Assembly (NCBI GenBank): GCA_050942555.1
Contig: JBMNNN010000042.1
Coordinates: 1 to 12,783 of the forward strand
Direction: 5' to 3'
DNA length: 12,783 bases
From: JAAYXU01 sp050942555
GTDB lineage: Bacteria; Bacillota; Clostridia; Christensenellales; UMGS416
The notes beneath the pieces were generated by a model. That model saw nothing but the letters and a program-made list of their open reading frames with translations, searched no databases and was not told where the DNA came from. Both the position numbers and the translations under genes were made by a program. Positions 1 to 6,311 of this stretch are shown in pieces (the first letter of the stretch is position 1; every line of letters starts with the position of its first letter).

Positions 1-45
1 TATACCGACTATTCCCAGCGGTTAACCAAAAAAGGAGCCAAAACC

Positions 46-1212
46 ATGATTTTCCGGAAAATCACCGAATCGGAGCGACACGCCGCGTCGTCTATCCAGT
101 CCAGGGCTTTTCATTTTCCGATCAATCACGACCTAAAAAAGCCGGTTGAAACATACCGCGCGGCTTTTACCCATCAGGGACAAATGACAGCCTGCCTGGA
201 GCTCATCGATTATGATGTGTGGTTTGACGGGCAAACCGTCGGAATGGGCGGCATAGGAGGCGTGGCTTCGCTGCCCGAGTACCGGCGCAGCGGCCATGTG
301 CGGGGACTTTTTGATCTGGTATTCGAGGAAATGCGAGATCGCGGCGATGTGTTTTCGTGGCTTTTCCCGTTCTCGTTTGAATACTACCGCAAATTCGGCT
401 ACGAAGTCGGATGCTGCGCCCGCCATGTGACGATCCCGCTTGCCGAGCTGCTGCCCCTGGCGCAGCCGGGCCGCGCCGAGCAGTTCCTGCCGGGCGGCAA
501 TCCCGAGCCCATCATTACGATATACAATGACTTCGCCTGCCGCTACAACATGCTGGCCGACCGCACCGGATGCCAGTGGCAGACGCGGCTTGAGATCAAC
601 CCCGATGAAAAGCTGGTTTTCTCCTATGTCTGGTACGACGCGCAGGACCGGCCCGCCGCGTATTTCCAGTACCGTTTCAATGAAAAAAGCGCCGGGCCGC
701 GCACCATGGAGGTCACCGACATCGCGTGGCGCACCCACGAGGGCCTTGTCGGGCTTCTCGGGTTCATGGGGCGCTTCCAGGGGAACCTCGAAAAAGTCGC
801 CGTCACCGCTGGCCCGGATTTCCAGCCCGAGCTGCTGCTTCCCGAGCCCCGGCAGTTGGAAATAAAAATCAGGTTTCTCGGAATGAACCGCGTGATCAAC
901 GCACAAAAAGCGCTCGAGCGCATGGCCAAGCCGCAGGGCGGCGGCTCGGCCGCCATCGGCGTCATCGACACCATGGCGCGCTGGAACGACGGCACCTGGC
1001 AGGTAAACTGGGACGACAGCGGCTGCGAGGTCGTACCCGCGTCCCGCGCTGCCGATATCACTTTGAGCGCGCCCGCGTTCGCGCAGCTTGTGACGGGCTA
1101 TCTTCCTTTTGAGCAGCTGGCCCGGCGGCAGGATGTGGAGGTATCGGGCGACGCGCAGGCGCTGGCCCGGCTTTTCCCCGGGAAAAAGATATTCGTCGCG
1201 GATTTCTTTTGA
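46..1212 (+). CDS. Eis-like GNAT N-acetyltransferase with SCP2-type C-terminal domain
   Basis: A 388-residue protein, close to the usual 390-400 of the Eis/enhanced-intracellular-survival family. The N-terminal GNAT domain carries the acetyl-CoA-binding loop around residues 76-87 (LPEYRRSGHVRG, with the R-x-x-G core) and the family stretch PFSFEYYRKFGYE at 108-120, whose Tyr119 probably corresponds to the general-acid tyrosine of Eis. A second GNAT-like region follows, and roughly residues 285-388 resemble the SCP2-like domain. The chain ends in Phe-Phe; in characterised Eis the terminal Phe carboxylate acts as general base. The role is acetyl transfer from acetyl-CoA to an amine, probably cytosolic; the substrate cannot be read from sequence, and aminoglycosides are only one known possibility in the family. 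Start chosen because AAAGGAG at 31-37 lies 8 bases before ATG. It is transcribed alone, convergent with the next gene; its promoter is largely outside the window. Confidence 0.9.
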   Translation: MIFRKITESERHAASSIQSRAFHFPINHDLKKPVETYRAAFTHQGQMTACLELIDYDVWFDGQTVGMGGIGGVASLPEYRRSGHVRGLFDLVFEEMRDRGDVFSWLFPFSFEYYRKFGYEVGCCARHVTIPLAELLPLAQPGRAEQFLPGGNPEPIITIYNDFACRYNMLADRTGCQWQTRLEINPDEKLVFSYVWYDAQDRPAAYFQYRFNEKSAGPRTMEVTDIAWRTHEGLVGLLGFMGRFQGNLEKVAVTAGPDFQPELLLPEPRQLEIKIRFLGMNRVINAQKALERMAKPQGGGSAAIGVIDTMARWNDGTWQVNWDDSGCEVVPASRAADITLSAPAFAQLVTGYLPFEQLARRQDVEVSGDAQALARLFPGKKIFVADFF

Positions 1213-1222
1213 TGACCTGTTG

Positions 1223-1257
1223 AAAAAAGCGGGCGCTGTGCTCCCCGCTGTGCCCGC
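1223..1257 (-). terminator. Probable intrinsic terminator for the DUF4380-like gene
   Basis: Read on the minus strand, GCGGGC (1252-1257) pairs with GCCCGC (1229-1234) across a 17-base loop and is followed by six T (complement of A 1223-1228). It lies about 180 bases past the stop of the minus-strand gene at 1440 and just beyond the stop of the convergent acetyltransferase. The short stem and wide loop make it a moderate candidate. Confidence 0.5.
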
Positions 1258-1439
1258 AGTCACATCATAAATTCTATAGAACCAATCTTTACTATCTGCT
1301 TTCCCCTTCGGACCCCCGCTGCCGATCCAGCTTTCGCATCCTTCCCTTTGCGGCTGTTACGACAATATCTGTTCCTATACTGGTTGTCTTGCGGGGAATA
1401 AATGCTGTCACCCTGATGATGACGCCTGTCCCTCCGGTA

Positions 1440-2348
1440 TCACTCCCGCGCCAGCAGTCCGCGCACCAACGCGTCCACGGCCTCCTCCCGTTCTTCCGGA
1501 GGCTCCACGCCGTCGATGAGCTCCCAGCGCTCCTCGTGCTCGATCGTATCCCCGCTGTCCATGAGCACCAGCGGGGACAGCGACTCCATCTCCAGCATCA
1601 AGCCGTTCGTGAAGGTCTCAAAGCTCATGCCGCCGTCGGGATAGAGCGCCTCGATGTCGTGCTCGTACCGCTTGATGAACGCCTGCCGGTGGTTGAAGTA
1701 GGCAGCCCAGCCGTCCTCGTTGTTGATGCCGAACTTAAACTTCTGCGCGATCGAGGGATCCTGACGCAGCATGATATAGCGGTCGCCCCAGCGCACGCGG
1801 GGGTCGCTCATGCGCGTGTAGGGCCACAGGCCCAGCACGCGGTTTCCGACAAGCCCGGTATCCCGCGCCGGCATTGGCACGACCTCCAGCCCGCCCGGCG
1901 ACAGCACCGTCAGCGCCCAGATCGCGCACTCGACCGGCCATGCCCCGTGGTTGGTCATCCTGTGGGTAATGACGACGCCCGAGCCCGCATCATCCAGTAC
2001 GATGTCCATCTGCTTGCCCATGCCCGCCCACGGCTCTACCTTCTGTCGGGTACGGATGCCGCCCGGGATCTCTTCCCACTCGACGGGCTCGCTGTCGGGC
2101 TCGTAGGTGCGGGGCATGTGCTCGGGACTGTGCCACAACCGGTGCCCTCCCCATATGTGCCACCCGTTGGCCTCGGTAACATCGGGAGCCTCGCACATCA
2201 TGTTGGGCTTCCCGGGAAAACCGTACCGTATGATCCGGGGCCCCACATCCAGCGTGACATACAGCTCCGCATCGCCGTTCGCGATGCGCGCACAGCGCCC
2301 GAAGGGCGCATAATCGATAAGGGAGACCATCGCTTTCGCCATTTTCAT
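1440..2348 (-). CDS. DUF4380-like protein of the galactose-mutarotase-like fold
   Basis: A 302-residue soluble protein without signal peptide or membrane segment. The N-terminal half has the pattern I associate with DUF4380-type proteins: LDVGPRIIRYGFPGKPN near residues 33-49, then WHIWGGHRLWHSPEHMPRTY near 63-82 and a TNHGAWPVE stretch near 152-160. These proteins resemble aldose epimerases and other beta-sandwich carbohydrate-binding enzymes, so a sugar-related role is possible, but no substrate or catalytic residue can be assigned with confidence. Two in-frame ATGs compete: 2348 (GGAAGG almost touching it) and 2342 (the same site at better spacing); the longer is listed. It is monocistronic, with its own promoter at 2401-2429 and a candidate terminator at 1223-1257. 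Assignment of the family rests on remembered motifs. Confidence 0.78.
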   Translation of the reverse strand: MKMAKAMVSLIDYAPFGRCARIANGDAELYVTLDVGPRIIRYGFPGKPNMMCEAPDVTEANGWHIWGGHRLWHSPEHMPRTYEPDSEPVEWEEIPGGIRTRQKVEPWAGMGKQMDIVLDDAGSGVVITHRMTNHGAWPVECAIWALTVLSPGGLEVVPMPARDTGLVGNRVLGLWPYTRMSDPRVRWGDRYIMLRQDPSIAQKFKFGINNEDGWAAYFNHRQAFIKRYEHDIEALYPDGGMSFETFTNGLMLEMESLSPLVLMDSGDTIEHEERWELIDGVEPPEEREEAVDALVRGLLARE

Positions 2349-2400
2349 CCTTCCTTTCGCTGCATATGCCCTGGCTTTTTTCGGTTCGCTCCAGTTTTAT

Positions 2401-2429
2401 ATTCTACCAGTTGATTCCTTGCGATACAA
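2401..2429 (-). promoter_or_regulatory. Sigma-A-type promoter for the DUF4380-like gene
   Basis: On the minus strand, TTGTAT (-35, 2424-2429), a 17-base spacer, and TAGAAT (-10, 2401-2406) preceded by TGG, giving an extended -10. It lies about 50 bases before the ATG. Its -35 is separated by only three bases from the -35 of the divergent promoter for the DUF1292 gene. Confidence 0.72.
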
Positions 2430-2432
2430 CCC

Positions 2433-2461
2433 TTGCGCACCGATAAAAAATGGGATACAAT
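2433..2461 (+). promoter_or_regulatory. Sigma-A-type promoter for the DUF1292 gene
   Basis: TTGCGC (2433-2438), a 17-base spacer, then TACAAT (2456-2461). The predicted transcript start falls near 2468, leaving a leader of about 24 bases that contains the AAAGGAGGG ribosome binding site at 2476-2484 before ATG 2492. This short leader also rules out the longer frame that would start at 2450. Confidence 0.7.
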
Positions 2462-2491
2462 ATTGATCGCACTAGAAAGGAGGGCCCTATA

Positions 2492-2848
2492 ATGGAACAT
2501 GAAACCAATCAGGATACAGTGGTCTTCATCGACGAGAATGGTGAGGACATCGCGCTGCATATCGTGGATTATTTTCTGTACAACGGCGACGAATACGTGA
2601 TACTGACCGACAGCGAAACCGACGACTGGGACGAGGAAACCGACGAGGAAGCGGCTTGCTGCTGCGAGGAGCACGATCATAGCGACGAGGACGAAGAGCC
2701 CGAGGAGGTCGACGTCTACGTGATGCGCGTAGAGGTCATCGACGACGAGAACGAGGAGTTCGTGCCGCTCGATCCGGACAAGGAAGAGGAAGTCCTGGCG
2801 TACGCTGAGAAGTTCCTCAATGGCGATCTGCCCGAAGAAGACTACTGA
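2492..2848 (+). CDS. DUF1292 family acidic protein with Cys/His insert
   Basis: A 118-residue, very acidic protein. Residues 8-40 (VVFIDENGEDIALHIVDYF, then NGDEYVIL) and 73-93 (VDVYVMRVEVIDDENEEFVPL) match the two halves of the DUF1292 fold found in many Bacillota; the function of the family is unknown. Between them lies an insert, about residues 43-71, made almost entirely of Asp and Glu plus three consecutive cysteines (C56-C58) and HDH at 61-63. Typical members are nearer 85-100 residues and lack such a cluster, as I recall. ATG 2492 is chosen over an in-frame ATG at 2450 because AAAGGAGGG sits 7 bases before it and the -10 box overlaps the upstream alternative. It has its own promoter and is followed by a bidirectional terminator. 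Confidence 0.87.
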   Translation: MEHETNQDTVVFIDENGEDIALHIVDYFLYNGDEYVILTDSETDDWDEETDEEAACCCEEHDHSDEDEEPEEVDVYVMRVEVIDDENEEFVPLDPDKEEEVLAYAEKFLNGDLPEEDY

Positions 2849-2886
2849 TCCTGTTCACCGCGCGCCGCGCGGCCATTGGCCCATTT

Positions 2887-2922
2887 AAAAAGAACCGTGA
2901 AAGATCGCCACGGTTCTTTTTT
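2887..2922. terminator. Bidirectional intrinsic terminator between DUF1292 gene and dnaB
   Basis: A 10-bp perfect stem, AAGAACCGTG (2890-2899) with CACGGTTCTT (2909-2918), a 9-base loop, six T on the plus strand (2917-2922) and a run of A (2887-2891) that gives a U tract on the minus strand. It serves both convergent transcripts: it is 40 bases after the DUF1292 stop and about 10 after the dnaB stop. Confidence 0.9.
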
Positions 2923-2931
2923 AATCGCAGC

Positions 2932-4320
2932 CTATGCGCCGTAAAGCGGCTCCTCGTACCGGGTGTCAATGTCGCGGTAGCTGGCCGTAGCGGCGTCCCA
3001 TGTGAGCTTGACGGTCCCGGTGGGGCCGTTGCGGTTTTTCGCGATCTTTACCTCGGCGATGTTGGACAGCTGCGCGGCCTCCACCCCCTGCTTCTCGTCG
3101 GCGTAGTACGCCTCCCTGTACAGGAACATGACGACGTCCGCGTCCTGCTCGATGGCGCCTGATTCGCGCAGATCCGCCAGCATCGGCCGGTGGTTTTCCC
3201 GCCGCTCGGGCGCGCGGGACAGCTGTGACAAAAGCAGTACCGGCACATTAAGCTCCCGGGCCATGATCTTGAGCGCGCGCGTGATCTCGCTGACCTCCTG
3301 CTGGCGGTTCTCGGCGCGCCCCGTCCCGGTGCCGCTGATGAGCTGCAGGTAGTCTATTCCCACCAGCGACAGTCCCTTCTCGAGCTTGAGCCGCCTGCAC
3401 TTGCTGCGTATCTCCATGACGCTGATGCCCGGCGTGTCGTCGATGTATATCGAGCTGCGGCCCAGCTTTGCGGCAGCCTCCCACAGCTTGCTGAAGTCGT
3501 CGATCTGGCCCGTCCTGATATTCGCAAGCGACAGCGGGCCCGCATCGCTCAGCATGCGGGCGGCGATCTGGTCGCAGGGCATTTCCAGCGAAAACAGCGC
3601 GATCGTCGCTCCTTCGTTTCGCAGCGCGACCTGCCGCGCGATGTTGAGCTCAAAGGCCGTCTTGCCCATGCTGGGACGCGCGGCCACCAGTATCAGTTCC
3701 GATGGATGCAGCCCGGAAAGCCAGTTGTCCAGCGCGTTGAAGCTCTTGAGCCCCGTAACCGCGCTTCCCTCCTCCGAGAGCACCTGTATTTTGTCGAGCA
3801 CCTGATCGATCGCTTCCTGTATCGGCACGAATCCCCGGGTGTGCTTCGATTGGGAAATGCTGAATATCGCTTTCTCCGCTTCTGAAAGGATCTGCTCGAC
3901 GTCCTTGGACGCGGCATAGCAGTCCTCGGTCAGCTCAGCCATCGCCCGTATCAGGCGGCGCAGCACCGAGCGGTCCTCGACGATCTTGATATACTCTTCC
4001 ACATGGGCGGCCGAAGGGAGGAACGTGCTGATGCTGCTGATATAGTCGTAACCGCCCACCGCTTCCAGGACGCCTTCCTTCTCGAGGGCGTCGGTGAGCG
4101 TGACGAAATCGACCGGCTGTCCCCTGTTAAAAAGCCCGGCCATCGTCGCAAAGATGCGCGCGTTGTTCTGGTAATAGAAATCCTCAGGGCGCAGTCGCTC
4201 CACGGCGCGGGCTACCGCCTCGGTCTCCAGCATCATCGCGCCCAGCACCGAGCGCTCGGCGTTCAGGTTGTGGGGCGGTACCCTGCCGGCCATGAACGCA
4301 TTGTCGGGCGGCTGTGTCAT
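2932..4320 (-). CDS. dnaB: Replicative DNA helicase DnaB (DnaC in Bacillus naming)
   Basis: A 462-residue hexameric replicative helicase, the usual length, with no intein. The N-terminal DnaB domain covers about residues 15-120 (PPHNLNAERSVLGAMM near 15-30 is typical). The RecA-like C-terminal domain shows Walker A ARPSMGKT at 214-221, SLEM with catalytic Glu246, Walker B LVGIDYLQL with Asp323, LLLSQLSR with Gln366, and the DNA-binding/arginine-finger region ADLRESGAIEQDADVVMFLYR around 382-402. It unwinds DNA ahead of the fork in the cytosol and loads with primase and a loader. The start ATG at 4320 is one base past the rplI stop; GGAGGAG at the end of rplI is its ribosome binding site, indicating coupled translation. 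It is the last gene of the operon that starts at the promoter at 6241-6269, and ends at the bidirectional terminator. Confidence 0.98.
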   Translation of the reverse strand: MTQPPDNAFMAGRVPPHNLNAERSVLGAMMLETEAVARAVERLRPEDFYYQNNARIFATMAGLFNRGQPVDFVTLTDALEKEGVLEAVGGYDYISSISTFLPSAAHVEEYIKIVEDRSVLRRLIRAMAELTEDCYAASKDVEQILSEAEKAIFSISQSKHTRGFVPIQEAIDQVLDKIQVLSEEGSAVTGLKSFNALDNWLSGLHPSELILVAARPSMGKTAFELNIARQVALRNEGATIALFSLEMPCDQIAARMLSDAGPLSLANIRTGQIDDFSKLWEAAAKLGRSSIYIDDTPGISVMEIRSKCRRLKLEKGLSLVGIDYLQLISGTGTGRAENRQQEVSEITRALKIMARELNVPVLLLSQLSRAPERRENHRPMLADLRESGAIEQDADVVMFLYREAYYADEKQGVEAAQLSNIAEVKIAKNRNGPTGTVKLTWDAATASYRDIDTRYEEPLYGA

Positions 4321-4321
4321 T

Positions 4322-4771
4322 TTACTCCTCCGCCGTCACCAGTACCTTGATGGTGGCTGTGACTCCGGCGTACAACCGGAGCTGCGCCTCGTACTCCCCC
4401 AGCTGCTTGATGTGTTCGTCCAGCGTGATTTTCTTCCTGTCAAATGTGAAACCGAGCTGCCGCTTGAGCGCATCGGCTACTTCCCGGGTGGAAACCGAGC
4501 CGAAAAGCTTCCCGTTCTCACCCGCCCTGACCGCTACGCGTACGCTCTTGCCGTCAATCCGGGCAGCCTCATCCCGCGCCCGGTCCTCGGCCGTGGCGGC
4601 CCTGTGCGCCTGCGCTTCCTGATGACGGCGCAGAGAATTGAGCCTGGAAGTATCGGCCGGAACGGCCAACTTCCGGGGGAACAGATAGTTGCGCGCATAT
4701 CCGTCGGACACATCGACGACATCGCCCTGCCGGCCGCTTCCCTTTACGTCCTGCTGCAGTATCACCTTCAT
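4322..4771 (-). CDS. rplI: 50S ribosomal protein bL9
   Basis: A 149-residue protein with the complete bL9 layout. The N-terminal rRNA-binding domain begins MKVILQQDVKGSGRQGDVVDVSDGYARNYLFPRKLA and includes the conserved GYARNYL-P segment at 24-32; a long charged connecting helix runs about 40-80; the C-terminal domain contains GKLFGSVSTREVADAL near 86-101. It binds 23S rRNA at the base of the L1 stalk. Its ATG overlaps the stop of the DUF2232 gene as ATGA (4768-4771), so it is probably translated by coupling. Its stop is one base before dnaB. In many Bacillota gdpP lies immediately upstream; here it does not. Confidence 0.98.
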   Translation of the reverse strand: MKVILQQDVKGSGRQGDVVDVSDGYARNYLFPRKLAVPADTSRLNSLRRHQEAQAHRAATAEDRARDEAARIDGKSVRVAVRAGENGKLFGSVSTREVADALKRQLGFTFDRKKITLDEHIKQLGEYEAQLRLYAGVTATIKVLVTAEE

Positions 4772-5886
4772 CTGTCCTCATCCTCCTTCTTATGCTCGTC
4801 CCCGGCGTCCCCGGGTTGTTCTCCGCTCTGCCGCCTGCGCAGATCCGATAGCATCTGCTGCCGCAGCGACCAGAATCTGCGTATCCCGAATATCATATCG
4901 AAAAGACCAATCCAGCTGAGCACGCCGCGCGCGATCAGGAAAATGAGCGCGATCACGGTCACGCGGCCCGGGATCCGCGTCCTGCGCGTGGTCAGCCAGA
5001 ACCAGATGACCGCGATACCCTGCACCATGAACGCCTTCATGACCAGGTTCTCCACCGCCAGCGAAACGGCGGCCATCGGCTCCCAACCGGCGTAGCGGAC
5101 GATAAACGCCAGCACCAGCATCACCATCATCGGCAGCGACACCCACCGCGGTATCGACCAGCCCGCAAATGCAGGAGGCTCGGGCGCTTCCCTGTACCAG
5201 TCCGCGATTGCCCTGCTAGTTCGCCTGGCTCTCCACAGCGCCAGATGCGGCACAGCCCAGCCCAGCAGGCCGCCGTAGACCGACATGCCCACCACCCAGG
5301 ACGGCGTCTGCAGGCGCACGCTGTCCTCAATGACCGGAAGCACGATATCGATGAGCTCGGCGCGCGGCATCGACAGATATTCCTGCTGGAGCGCGACAAG
5401 CCCCGAGAATGAAAAATCCCCTTTTGCCAGCGAAGCAAATCCCGTCGCCATGATGGCCAGCGCATCGTCCACGCCCGAACCAGCGGGCGCTGCCGTAAGG
5501 GTTTGTTCGATCCATGCGATCAGGGAAGCGACTGGATCGCCGCCGTATATCGCATAGAGCGCGGTCAGCCCCCCGGCCAGGCCGACGAAGGCCGCGGCAC
5601 AGCTTACGACCAGCCCGTCGAAAAAAGGCGTCCCGCGGCGCAGCATCCACTGCGTGGCAAAAACCACCACGACAGCGTAGATCACGACAGGCAGCGCCGC
5701 AAAGCCCCACCCCGCGATCGCCGCGACCGATATAGCGAAGATGAGCAGCAGTGATAAGAACGGTTTGCCCGACCGTACGTCCAGCGCTCCGGCCAGACCC
5801 GGAAAAAGCGCCGCAAGACCAGCCCCTGCTGCCAACAGCAGCGGCAGGCCCATCGTCAGCGCCAAGGCCTCCCAATGAATCGGCAT
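4768..5886 (-). CDS. DUF2232 (YybS-type) polytopic membrane protein
   Basis: A 372-residue integral membrane protein with about seven or eight hydrophobic segments: near 9-34, 42-60, 63-80, 92-113, 196-218, 248-265, 272-299 and 308-333. The signature of the family appears in TPSWVVGMSVYGGLLGW near 194-210, in AFMVQGIAVIWFWLTTRR near 285-302, and in the closing GLFDMIFGIRRF near 327-338. The C-terminal tail (340-372) is hydrophilic and strongly charged, and a soluble-looking loop lies at 114-190. Members are often 300-320 residues, so this one is long. Function is unknown; YybS-type genes sit beside gdpP, rplI and dnaB. Start ATG 5886 has GAGGTGA 4-5 bases upstream. The stop TGA overlaps the rplI start (ATGA), showing tight operon packing, and gdpP is absent between them. 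Confidence 0.85.
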   Translation of the reverse strand: MPIHWEALALTMGLPLLLAAGAGLAALFPGLAGALDVRSGKPFLSLLLIFAISVAAIAGWGFAALPVVIYAVVVVFATQWMLRRGTPFFDGLVVSCAAAFVGLAGGLTALYAIYGGDPVASLIAWIEQTLTAAPAGSGVDDALAIMATGFASLAKGDFSFSGLVALQQEYLSMPRAELIDIVLPVIEDSVRLQTPSWVVGMSVYGGLLGWAVPHLALWRARRTSRAIADWYREAPEPPAFAGWSIPRWVSLPMMVMLVLAFIVRYAGWEPMAAVSLAVENLVMKAFMVQGIAVIWFWLTTRRTRIPGRVTVIALIFLIARGVLSWIGLFDMIFGIRRFWSLRQQMLSDLRRRQSGEQPGDAGDEHKKEDEDR

Positions 5887-5915
5887 GATTCACCTCAGTC
5901 CATGCATCGACCGGG

Positions 5916-6209
5916 CTAACCCCGGCTTATTCCCGCCAGTTCCACCGCGGCTGCATCGGGCTCCCCTACCCGAAGCGATTCGACCTTGCTGCTCAGGCGG
6001 GCATTGATTAGCTCCATCGGAACTCCCAGCCGGCCCGCCAGCCGCCATGTGGAGAATATCACCTGGGAAAGCGTTTCCGCCAGGGCGTCGCTGTCGGGGC
6101 CTCCCTGAAGCGATCGGAAAAGTCCTGTTACCGCTCCCAGCAGCTCTACCTTCAGGCTTTCGATAGCCCGTATGCTGCGGGCGATGTCGAAACTTTTCTC
6201 GTGCTTCAT
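5916..6209 (-). CDS. MazG-like family protein, first gene of the rplI-dnaB operon
   Basis: A 97-residue, mainly helical protein. It matches the short MazG-like family of Clostridia in its layout: DIARSIRAIESLKVELLGAV near 8-27, a central SDALAETLSQVIFSTWRLAGRLGVPMELINARL near 38-70, and SSKVESLR. MazG-type folds hydrolyse nucleoside triphosphates using an ExxE...ExxD metal site; that full pattern is not evident here, so enzymatic activity is doubtful. In Clostridia a gene of this type often precedes the DUF2232 gene, as it does here with a 29-base gap. ATG 6209 is chosen over longer frames because GGGAGG lies about 8 bases upstream and the promoter -10 (6241-6246) leaves a leader of about 25 bases; a start at 6299 would lie upstream of the promoter. 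Confidence 0.75.
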   Translation of the reverse strand: MKHEKSFDIARSIRAIESLKVELLGAVTGLFRSLQGGPDSDALAETLSQVIFSTWRLAGRLGVPMELINARLSSKVESLRVGEPDAAAVELAGISRG

Positions 6210-6240
6210 GGGGCGTGCCTCCCGGTCCGTGAATAACCCT

Positions 6241-6269
6241 ATTGTAGCCAACCGGTATCTCTCTGTCAA
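6241..6269 (-). promoter_or_regulatory. Sigma-A promoter of the MazG-like / DUF2232 / rplI / dnaB operon
   Basis: On the minus strand, a perfect TTGACA (6264-6269), a 17-base spacer and TACAAT (6241-6246). Predicted start of transcription is near 6234, 25 bases before the ATG at 6209. This marks the four downstream genes as a unit separate from the glycosyltransferase gene upstream. Confidence 0.85.
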
Positions 6270-6311
6270 TGAATATGCGCCACCGGTGTCACAAAGCACC
6301 CGGATTATCGG

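Noticed and set aside
133..1263. A 376-codon frame on the minus strand, antisense to the acetyltransferase
   Set aside because: The plus-strand product shows clear GNAT/Eis motifs and a ribosome binding site; the minus frame has no recognisable domain and crosses the probable terminator at 1223-1257. It is an antisense shadow in GC-rich DNA.
1293..1439. Minus-strand open frame just after the DUF4380-like gene, reading GVIIRVTAFIPRKTTSIGTDI and onward to a stop near 1293
   Set aside because: It looks somewhat protein-like, but has no start codon with a ribosome binding site, no family I recognise, and codon use unlike neighbouring genes. It could be a gene remnant; evidence is too thin to list.
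1389..2414. A 341-codon frame on the plus strand, antisense to the DUF4380-like gene
   Set aside because: Composition is rich in Pro, Arg and His with no domain, and it runs across the promoter of the opposite gene. The minus-strand frame has a promoter, ribosome binding site and family motifs.
2450..2491. Longer start for the DUF1292 gene at ATG 2450
   Set aside because: This ATG precedes the -10 box (2456-2461) of the predicted promoter, and the strong ribosome binding site points to ATG 2492.
4268..5095. A 275-codon plus-strand frame over rplI and the DUF2232 gene
   Set aside because: It is antisense to two well-supported genes, with no domain and no ribosome binding site noted.
6210..6299. 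Thirty-codon N-terminal extension of the MazG-like protein
   Set aside because: It would span the promoter at 6241-6269, and the family begins near the ATG at 6209.
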